64,000 bases of DNA from assembly GCA_013397795.1 (NCBI GenBank), contig VZTJ01004197.1, positions 32,834 through 96,833 of the forward strand. The letters run 5' to 3'. Positions 56,299-64,000 of the stretch are shown in pieces; position 1 is the first letter of the stretch; the number at the start of each line of letters is the position of its first letter. The stretch is from Orthonyx spaldingii (lineage: Eukaryota; Chordata; Aves; Passeriformes; Orthonychidae). Under the pieces are notes generated by a model that had not been told where the DNA came from, ran no database searches, and saw nothing but the letters and a program-made list of their open reading frames with translations. The position numbers and the translations under genes are program-made.

Positions 56299-56817
56299 TG
56301 TATAAATCTATATTCTATATATCAATATATAAATAAACAGGGTGCAGATGAGCTCCCTGAGCATTCACCTGCTCCAGAAATGCCTCTGGAATCACTGGCT
56401 TTCATTATTTTGAAATTTTAGGGACATTTTGTGATCAGTTTGAGGAGAAAACAGTGAGAAGTGGTGACTCAGAAGTCAGAGGTAACAATCATTCTGAAGT
56501 AAAAAGGTCAAAGAATAAACAGACCATAAAGTTCTTTTACTTTTGGAAATTGATTTTTATTCTTTTGGAGGGTGTCACATCATGTGGAAATCAGCAGGAA
56601 TCATTCCCAGCTTTGTGGGGAGCAACCTCAGCTGGGTCCTGCGTGCCGAGCAAATTAAACCAAATACGAGCAAAACCAGGAACCAAATTCGAATCGCAGA
56701 CGATGAATTCGAGGATCAAATTAAAAATGGGAAGGAAGAACCATCCATTCAAGCTTCAGGCGTGAAGGGCATCCAAGGCAGGAGCCATCCGGCGCATCCC
56801 AGTGCCGCATCCTGCTC

Positions 56818-57108
56818 TCAGTACTTGGGGAAGGATTGTGGCAGCTTGCAGATGTTCTTGGTGACCGGGGGGCAGACCGGGGGGCAGTAACGCTGCATTG
56901 GGGGGTAGCAGGGCTGCACGGGGGGGCAATAACTCTGCATTGGGGGGTAGCAGGGCTGCACCGGGGGGCAGCAGGGGGTCACGTAGCTGAACTTCTGCAC
57001 CGGCTGCCTCTGGATGACGTAGTGGCACGAGGGCCTCGACTCATGGCAGGAGGAGCTGGACTCATGGCACGAGGTCTCGTGGCTGTGGCAGGAGCCGCGG
57101 GAACACAT
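56818..57108 (-). CDS. Pro-Cys-Val EDC protein, paralogue 3
   Basis: One coding exon, 96 aa. It starts MCSRGSCHSHETSCHESSSS, has HYVIQRQPVQKFSYVTPCC, then alternating CPPVQPCYPPMQSY and CPPVQPCYPPMQRY units (a Met/Tyr variant of the repeat), and ends PVTKNICKLPQSFPKY. It is more diverged at the N-terminus than paralogues 1 and 2 but has the same ICKLP...PKY end. Acceptor CTCCAG is the complement of 57130-57135 and exon 1 starts at 57648. AATAAA is the complement of 56556-56561. Confidence 0.88.
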   Translation of the reverse strand: MCSRGSCHSHETSCHESSSSCHESRPSCHYVIQRQPVQKFSYVTPCCPPVQPCYPPMQSYCPPVQPCYPPMQRYCPPVCPPVTKNICKLPQSFPKY

Positions 57109-57647
57109 TTTCCTGGAGCGGTGGCAGAGCTGGAGGGAAGAGAGGAACGGTCACAGCGGGCACGAGCTTATAGATATTTGCTCTGGGATTCCCCATTTTC
57201 TTCCTAATTTCCAGTTTTTCAGGGGTGAGAAAGTGGTGTCAGTGTTGGTTGGGAGATGTATTAATCCCTCGCTAAACCCAGGACCTTTTACAGGTGGGAC
57301 TTGAATTCCAGAGAAAAATTGGTCCAAGCATCCATTTCCCAATGGATGCTCCAGACCCTCTGGTTCCTCCCTCTTGGAAACCTCCAAGTCCCTTTCCCAC
57401 ACAACCCTCTGGCTTTCCTGTCTGTATTTTCCACCCTTTCTGTTGTTTTGGTTTGACTTGACCCTCTGCTCCAGGCCTTTATTGTCATTTGTTTTAATAA
57501 ATTTTCTCTTGTGGGTAACAAGAACTTGGTCTCCAGCACGACCAAGATCCAGAGGGAGTATCCAAAACTCCAACTCTACCCAAACTCATAGGAAAACATC
57601 CAGTTTCCTAAAAAAAAACTCCAGGGGAAGAGAAAAATTGGACTTAC

Positions 57648-57755
57648 CCTTCCAGCAGTGGGGATGGAGCTGTTTGGGAGTAGAGCAGCGAGTGAAGGGA
57701 ACTGGGATGGGAAACCTTTTATACTTTTCCAAAGGGTTATCTGGGACATGAGGCA
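57648..57755 (-). promoter_or_regulatory. Promoter and exon 1 of Pro-Cys-Val paralogue 3
   Basis: TATAAAA is the complement of 57717-57723. The shared element (TGCCTCATGTCC) is at 57744-57755, 20 bp upstream. The donor is GTAAGT, the complement of 57642-57647. Confidence 0.87.
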
Positions 57756-58449
57756 TCCCTAATTACAGATCCCAGCCCATTTCTATCCACTGCGTTCAGC
57801 TTCCCGTATTTTCCCTTTGATGCTCTGTGCTTTTAGCATTGTAATTATTAATAGCTCGTTAATTCCTTCACCTCCCTATGAACGAGATTGGAAGGAATTT
57901 CACGTGAAGTGACGCCAGCACCGACACCGAGGGATCTGCTCGTGGACAACGTGGATCAGGTGGAAGAGGTGTTTGCAATCCAGAATTGTCCATTCCTCAG
58001 GGTCACATGGACCGGGAGCTCAACGTGACCGACCTCCGTGTGAAAGAAAAATGGTTCTCGGTGTTAATCCCTGCGGATCAGGTTCAGGGCAGGAATACTC
58101 CCAAGGAATTGCCCAATGGGGCCGGATATCTCAATGAGAGATTTGCAATAGCCCAAATCTGTCCTTCACTGGTAATTCCAACCTGCCTGCCCGGTGTGGC
58201 CCACCAAGGATTTCTTCTCCAGGTGCCTACCAAAGCCATGGGGTGACAGGTCCTGCCACCACACCTGCTCCAGAGTGGGCTCCTGTCCACGGGCCCACAG
58301 GTCCTGCCACCTTTGGTGGATCCCCATCCACCAAAACCTGGCCAAGCAAACCCAGCCTGGGGCTTTAGGTGCTGTTTTAGTCTGGTTCTGCAGCGTGGTG
58401 TTGGGGGCAGTGGTATCCTGGGACGGGATGGTTTGAGGTGAACAGAATC

Positions 58450-58582
58450 CCGCATTCCCAAAATCACTGAGGCTGGAAAAGATCTCCAAGACCACTGAGC
58501 CCAACCTCTGACCGATCCCCACCTTGTCAGCCAGACCAGAGCACTGAGTGCCACATCCAGGCGTTCCTTGGACACCTCCAGG
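58450..58582 (-). mobile_element. CR1 LINE 3' end
   Basis: Antisense CR1: AAATCACTGAGGCTGGAAAA, CCGATCCCCACCTTGTCAGC, AGAGCACTGAGTGCCACATC. Confidence 0.88.
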
Positions 58583-60290
58583 ATGGCCCAAGTCCTGCTC
58601 ACCCTCCCAGAGGTGTTTTGGTTATTTTCTCTTTTGATTTTACACAGAATTCTTTAATTCAGCTGCTGTTGCTGTCCTGCTTCCAGCACTTCTGGGATGA
58701 TTTCAGGGATGACGAGACAGGGATGAAGCTCAAGACAAACATAAACACAACAATGGGATGTAGGAGACACCTCCGAACCTGGATTTTCCCGTGAATCACG
58801 GGTGAACTTTGGTCTTCCATGCCTGGGTACCAGTCATGCCCATCTGACCCAGCAATTACATCTTCTTGTCCCATAAAAGGCAGGAATGTGTCAACATTGG
58901 GATGGCACTGGGGATTAGGCGTGAAGCACGAGGGATTTGGGGTGATGCTCTGCTGACTCACTGGGATCTCTCAAACTGGTCCATTCACAGCTGAGCTTCG
59001 GTGTCCCAGGGTGCAGAGTGAACCCATAAACACTTCCCTGCAAGGTTTGGTTTGGGCTGGAGTCAGGCAGCACCTTTAGGGATTTTTGGCCACGTGTGGG
59101 AGGAGATTTGCTGTCGTGTGAGAGAGGTGAGGAGGGAAAAATTTAAAAAAATGGGTGTTGGATGCAAATATCAGGAACTGAGGGCAGGAAACAGAAATGT
59201 CCGAGGTCAGGAGAGGGCAAAGCCCCCATTTGTAGCTCTCCAGGAGTGGCTCACTGTGGAAATTTCCAGCTCTGTAAAGTGTGGGATGAGCAGCTGGAGC
59301 TGAGCAGCAGGGCTGGCACTCCCCTGCTGTTGGCTGAGGGGGTTTCACCAATGATCACATTTACAGAAAATTATCCACAGACTCCGTGTTTGCACACTTG
59401 ACTTGGCTCTGCCTGAACCAATTTGTGTTTGTTGTAAGCAGTGCCAGAGGGAGAGACTTCCCCTGGGATATTTCTCCGCAGGGATTCAGCGCCTTCGCTG
59501 CTGAGGCCTCTGTGGCAGGGGAAGGTGGGGACAATTCCCTGCTGGATTTCTGCAGCCTTTCCTGCAGCCTTTCCTGCTTTCCTGCTTCGCTCTGCAGATG
59601 TGTGTGTGGAGATAACAGAACTGCAGCTCGGGAGACATTCCCTGCCTCAGTTCCTCAGGCCCTTCCCAAGTCTCCCCTTCCACGAGTGACACCGCCTGGG
59701 TCGCTCCGGCTCAGCCGGGAGCGTAGGTGAAACCTTGGATTGCTTGGCAAGGATTCGCGTTGGAGATTTTATCTCCCCTTCCCACAAATGCTTTCTGTCA
59801 GAGACTCAAACCCGACCTGGAGCCTCTCGCCTGGCTGGGTTTCAACCCCCTGTTGGCACAGGGTGGGTTTGGCACTGCCCGAGGGGCGTTGGGGGACGGG
59901 GACCGGCACTGGCACCGCTCAGTGTCCTTGTGCCAGGCTGGAGCCGCGCGTTCCCGACCCCGACGTTCATTCCTTGCTCCTGCAGTCACGGACCTCGCGC
60001 CTGGGAACAAGGCTCCTCGTTATTTTAATTAAGAGTAATAATAAAACGAGTGCTAATAACAAGTTCCTTGTTCCTTTCAAAGGTGCAGCGCAAACCCTTG
60101 GCTAATTAAATATCTCGTGCATTACACACAGTGCTGCTCTCATCCCACAGAGCCGCCGATTCCCGCAGCAATCGGCCTGGCGGGTTCTGGGAGAGAATCC
60201 AGGGATGGGTCTGGTGCAATGGGAAATCCGACTGCTGATTTTCACGGACACCTGTTCGTCTGAAATTCCTTTTTTCCCTTTCACATCTGC

Positions 60291-60422
60291 AAGGGGGGGG
60301 GGGGGGNNNNNNNNNNNNNNNNNNNNNNNNNNNNNNNNNNNNNNNNNNNNNNNNNNNNNNNNNNNNNNNNNNNNNNNNNNNNNNNNNNNNNNNNNNNNNN
60401 NNNNNNNNNNNNNNNGGGGGGG
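60291..60422. other. Assembly gap in a poly(G) tract
   Basis: A run of G precedes the N run (60307-60415) and GGGGGGG follows it. The sequence probably failed in a G homopolymer or G-quadruplex-forming tract. Confidence 0.95.
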
Positions 60423-60479
60423 CTCAGAACTTTTGTGATCTAAGTCAGTTTAAACCTTGTGAGGAACTGGGAATGTTTT

Positions 60480-60870
60480 CTTCTCATGCAAGAGAGACAT
60501 TGAGGGTCTGGAGCGTGTCCAGAGAAGGGAACGGAGCTGGGGAAGGGGCTGGAGCAGCAGGAGAAGGGTGCGGGAGCTGGGGGGGCTCCGCCTGGCGGAA
60601 CGGACGCTCAGCGGGACCTTCTGACTCTCCCCAACTCCCTGACAGGCGGTTCAGGTTGGACATCAGGAGGAATTTCCTTCTGGAAAGGGCGGTCAGGCCT
60701 TGGAAGGGGCTGCCCAGGGACGTTTGGAGTCCCCATCCCTGGAGGTGTCCAGGGAAGGCCTGGAGGTGGCCCTCAGTGCTCTGGGGATGGGGACAAGGTG
60801 GGGATCAGTGACAGGTTGGATTTGGTGGTCTGGGAGCTCTTTTCCCACCTCAATTACTCTGGGATTTCCT
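60480..60870 (+). mobile_element. CR1 LINE 3' region
   Basis: Sense CR1: GCTGGAGCAGCAGGAGAAGG, GGAAAGGGCGGTCAGGCCTT, CCATCCCTGGAGGTGTCCAG, ending near ATTACTCTGGGATT. Confidence 0.92.
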
Positions 60871-61582
60871 CCAGGGAACATGGACCCTTGATGGGATTTT
60901 TCAAAGCAGGGAGAGTTCCCTCACACGAAAGACCAAACTAACCCCAAATTCTCCATTTACAGGGGTCAGAAGGGACCTTGAGCATGACGTGGTCCTTCCT
61001 CTGCTCGTGTCCTCCTGGTTATGGAGATCAGGGATCTCCAGACTTCCTAGACGGAGTCTGCTCTGTGCTCACCGGCCGTGAACAAATTGCAAGCCCTTCC
61101 CAATGTGCCTGTGAGGGTCTGAGGCTGCGAGCCAAGGGCTGGGATTAAAGAGATGCTGATCTGCACCTTCAGGCCCAGACAGCTTTTGAAATCAGCCTGG
61201 CAGGTGCCCAGGGCGTGGGGACTGCAGAGCTGAGCCATCCCAGCCACTGGAATGCCACGGGAAGGGGAGGAAGCTGTGAAAAGCAGCTCCCCTTAACCCA
61301 GACGGGCTTGGGAACGATGCCCAAGATAAGGAAAAAGCTGTGGAAAAACACCAGGACGCCAGCACACTTGATGAGCTTTAGGTTTTAATATCACACCTTT
61401 GCTACTGGAGACAGGGAGCAGGGAACGAAGAGATCGGAATTCCCGCGCGCGCGGGGGCAAGATCCCAATTCCACCGCACTAATGCCACTTGGGGTTCTCG
61501 GGAGGGGCGGGGAAGGGGCTGCAGGGAGGAGGCAGGGCCTGTCCAAGCTCAGGGACAGGGGACAGGAGCAGCTCCGGGCCCT

Positions 61583-61867
61583 TCACTTCTGCTGCTGCTG
61601 CGGCGGCCACTGCACCGGCTGCTTGATCTGCTGCTGCTGCTGCTGGCACGGAACCTGGGCCACGGGCACCTGCCCCGTCCCGGTGGCCACCGGGCACTGC
61701 GGGGTCAGCACCACCATGGGGGTCACGTCCGGCACCGGGGTCACCTCGTGGCACACGACCCCCTCGGAGCCGTGGCAGGACCGGTCGCTGTCGTGGCAGG
61801 AGGAGCTACCGCCGTGGCAGGAGGAGCTCTCGGAGCTGTGGCAGCCTCTGTTCTCACGGGAGCACAT
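61583..61867 (-). CDS. Gln/Pro-rich EDC protein, 94 aa
   Basis: One coding exon. The N-terminal part MCSRENRGCHSSESSSCHGG, followed by SSSCHDSDRSCHGSEG, shares the MCSR start and spaced SCH motifs of the loricrin-like and Pro-Cys-Val proteins. The middle (about residues 40-73) is Val/Pro/Thr-rich with few Cys. The end is a six-Gln run, IKQPVQWPP and QQQQK. Gln-rich ends with terminal Lys suit transglutaminase cross-linking (inference). The acceptor CCCAG is the complement of 61899-61903 and exon 1 starts at 63056, so the intron is about 1.15 kb, the longest of the twelve. No AATAAA is seen downstream; ATTAAA (complement of 61384-61389) is the likely signal. No symbol assigned. Confidence 0.87.
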   Translation of the reverse strand: MCSRENRGCHSSESSSCHGGSSSCHDSDRSCHGSEGVVCHEVTPVPDVTPMVVLTPQCPVATGTGQVPVAQVPCQQQQQQIKQPVQWPPQQQQK

Positions 61868-63055
61868 TTTTGGGCTGGTTGGAGAGAAGGTTGAAAACCT
61901 GGGAAGGAGAGAAGTTTGGCATTAGAGGCAGAGAGGGCACCTTTCCCATCTCCTTCCCAGCAGGATTTGCCTTTCTGCCCGTCCAGTTTCCCCAGTTTGG
62001 GGCTTCAATCCCACAGTGCTGGATTAGCCTGGATCATCTGAGCACCCTCATGAGTCCCCACAGCAGTCCTGGCCTCTGTTTCTGCTGGGCTCCATGAGCC
62101 ACTTCCCAGTTCTCCTTTGAGCCATTTCCCTCTTCTCCCTTGAGCCATTTCCCTGCTATTCCTTGAGCCATTTCCCTGTTTTCCTTTGAGCCATTTCCCT
62201 GCTGTTCCTTGAGCCAGTTCCCTGCTCTCCTTTGCTGCATCCTGAGATGGTCTCAGGGCTGCTCCTGGAGGAGCAGATGCTCTGTGGGATGCCGGGATAT
62301 CCTGCACCAGCAAGAGGCATCTTGGCAAGGATCCCAAAAGCTCATAGCCTGGAGGGGCCCTGGAACAGCCAGGACTGGTGGCAGAGCCCTCGGCAAAATC
62401 CAATTCCAAAGGCAGGTGCCCAAAGGAACGACATTCCTGTGCCTTGCTCCCTCCTTGTGTCCTCTGCTACCTCCAGGCCCAATTTCCTGAGCATGAGGAA
62501 AATCCTCTGTGCACATCCCAACCCCCTTCCAGGACTGCTTGGATTTCCGGGAGGCAAAAGGACTCCGGGATGCTGAGCTGGAAGAGGATCCTGCTGCTCC
62601 TTCCTCTCACAGTTTAAATCCGCCTTCTCTGTTCTTTCCTAAATTTCTTCAAGGACGTTTTAATGCTTTCAGCTCCTGAATGTTTTCCAAAGGAGCTTAG
62701 TAAAGAAGTCAGGCTTACAAAGGCAATTAAAATTCCCAGCCTAACCCCAAGGTCTCGTATGAAAGATCAGCCTGCTGTCTCCCATTCATCCCCAAATCCC
62801 ATTATTTGCTTTTATTCATTTCCAGTTTGTCCTTTGGACACCGGAAAGCACCGGAGTAATCCCAATATAACTACAGGTGATAAATTTTGCTTCTCAGCAC
62901 AGGCAGTCCTAATTTTTGGGAGCACAAAACGGCCCCAGCCACAGAGCCAAGGATTTGGCTCTCGATAACCCCAGAAAATGCCCCCAGAGCAAAGCTCGGC
63001 TCAGCGCAGGGAATTTTCATCGGAATTAAAGGTTAGCGGTCAAGCAGGGACTTAC

Positions 63056-63160
63056 CTTGGCTGAGGAGGTTCTGGAGGAGGAGTGGAGCTGAGTGAATGA
63101 GCTGCTCTCCCCTCCAAGGACTTTTATACAGTTCCCAAGTCTCTTCCTGAAAATGCAATA
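63056..63160 (-). promoter_or_regulatory. Promoter and exon 1 of the Gln/Pro-rich gene
   Basis: TATAAAA is the complement of 63122-63128. A weak version of the shared element (TATTGCATTTTC) is at 63149-63160, 20 bp upstream. The donor is GTAAGT, the complement of 63050-63055. Confidence 0.8.
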
Positions 63161-63164
63161 ACCC

Positions 63165-63835
63165 CCTGGGGAAAAATGACCAAGGTATTTACAAAACAGC
63201 CACACCCCTAATTACCCACCACCTTCAAAAGCTCCTTCAACCCGATTTCTTTGATTGACTTGTCAGGCTCTTGATTGTCTTCCTCGTGTTACACAGCTTT
63301 AATTGCGCCCTGCCCCTCGCGGGCCGTGAGTGAAAACCGTGTGGGCGGCTCGGCTGTCTCACCCTCACGGCACGATGAGTTTTAGGTTGCAAAATGGATG
63401 GCAAAGGTGGTGAGTTTTGGGGTTCCTGTCCTCCCGAAACCTCTCACCTGGAGTCTGGCAGGAAGGAGAGGTCCCCGTGCCCTCAGTCTTCCCCAACTGG
63501 TCTCGGCAGGACCGGGCTCTTGTGGAGAAAACCCACCATTCTCAGGTCCTCGCCATAAAAAGTGGAAAGTTCTTAGAAAGTCCTTGTTGGGCATCCTTGG
63601 AAAACATCTTTAAAGGTGTTTTCACCCTGAGAGACACCTGCAGGTACCAGAACTGAGCTGAGGGTCCCCTCTCTCTGACGGGGTCATTTCCCAAAGGAAC
63701 AAAACCAGGATAATGATGTCTGTGGCCACTGTGGGAGGCTCTGGCTGGGAAGTGACCTGGCAAACCCTGGTGGTGGCACAGGCCACTTTTGGAAGTCTTG
63801 GTTTGTACCTGTGAGTTCCCCAAAAATGTAACGAG
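63165..63835. other. Intergenic region at right edge, no gene seen
   Basis: No exon or TATA-type EDC promoter recognised. Confidence 0.45.
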
Positions 63836-63837
63836 GT

Positions 63838-64000
63838 TTCCTCAGCATGAGGGAGAACTTCCCATGGAGGAGGGCAGAGCCCCGGAACAGCTGCCCAGGG
63901 AGGGCCTGGAGTGTCCCCCTGTCATGCCACCCCCTCTGGAGTCATTCCAAACCCTCCTGGACATGTCCCTGTGTCACCTGCTCCAGCTGACCCTGCTGCC
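63838..64000 (+). mobile_element. CR1 LINE copy running off the right edge
   Basis: Sense CR1 of a different subfamily: CATGAGGGAGAACTTCCCAT, GGAACAGCTGCCCAGGGAGG, TGTGTCACCTGCTCCAGCTG. Confidence 0.85.

Larger units (their letters stand above)
54620..56550. other. Intergenic region, no gene seen
   Basis: Three CR1 fragments are listed separately. AP-1-type sites are at 56020-56026 and 56465-56471. An AT-rich tract is near 56295-56335. Confidence 0.5.
57760..61380. other. Intergenic region, no gene seen
   Basis: About 3.6 kb with CR1 copies at 58450-58582 and 60480-60870, a TGACTCA at 58954-58960 and a poly(G) assembly gap. No exon recognised. Confidence 0.5.

Overview
This is nuclear DNA from a bird. 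It holds one edge of the avian epidermal differentiation complex (EDC), the cluster that encodes proteins of the cornified skin, scale and feather envelope. The bird assignment rests on many fragments of the CR1 LINE family, an avian-type MRP-126 calgranulin gene, and a cysteine-rich CCDPCQ-repeat protein recognisable as EDCRP. The DNA is GC-rich and minisatellite-rich, as expected of a microchromosome. I cannot name the species.

Layout. Bases 1-13,010 carry four S100 genes on the + strand: S100A4 (exon 1 lies outside the window), two calgranulin/psoriasin-like S100 genes, and MRP126. Each has two EF-hand exons, and the last three have visible TATA boxes. Between them lie a hexanucleotide array (748-1243) and a 31-bp minisatellite (about 2155-4290). 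Bases 13,010-18,205 contain repeats and an assembly gap. EDKM, a half-length S100-derived EDC gene, sits at 18,216-18,816 (+).

From 20.3 kb to 63.1 kb there are twelve single-coding-exon EDC genes, all on the minus strand. In order they are: three loricrin-like genes (two nearly identical, one broken by a gap); a Tyr/Gly/Cys protein with a Pro-Cys-Val-Gln tail; a Pro/Cys-rich protein; two small Cys-rich paralogues; EDCRP (gap in its repeats); three Pro-Cys-Val paralogues; and a small Gln/Pro-rich protein. Each has a TATA-type promoter, a short non-coding exon 1, one intron, and an exon 2 carrying the whole protein and a poly(A) signal. EDKM and the first loricrin-like gene are tail to tail.

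How they fit together. The S100 proteins are calcium (and probably zinc) binding proteins of epithelium and leukocytes. The EDC proteins are low-complexity structural proteins rich in Gly/Ser, Cys or Pro, with Gln and Lys near their ends, as expected of transglutaminase and disulfide cross-linked envelope proteins. The most notable patterns are a shared element of about 12 bp placed 17-22 bp upstream of the TATA box in most of the twelve EDC genes, a common C-terminal tail on otherwise dissimilar proteins, a conserved 3'UTR block shared by EDCRP and its two small neighbours, and a gene-conversion-like pattern between two loricrin copies. Four N runs (16016-16291, 26992-27127, 45268-45576, 60307-60415) all fall in repeats. 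Two of them break coding sequences only because the gap lengths are arbitrary.
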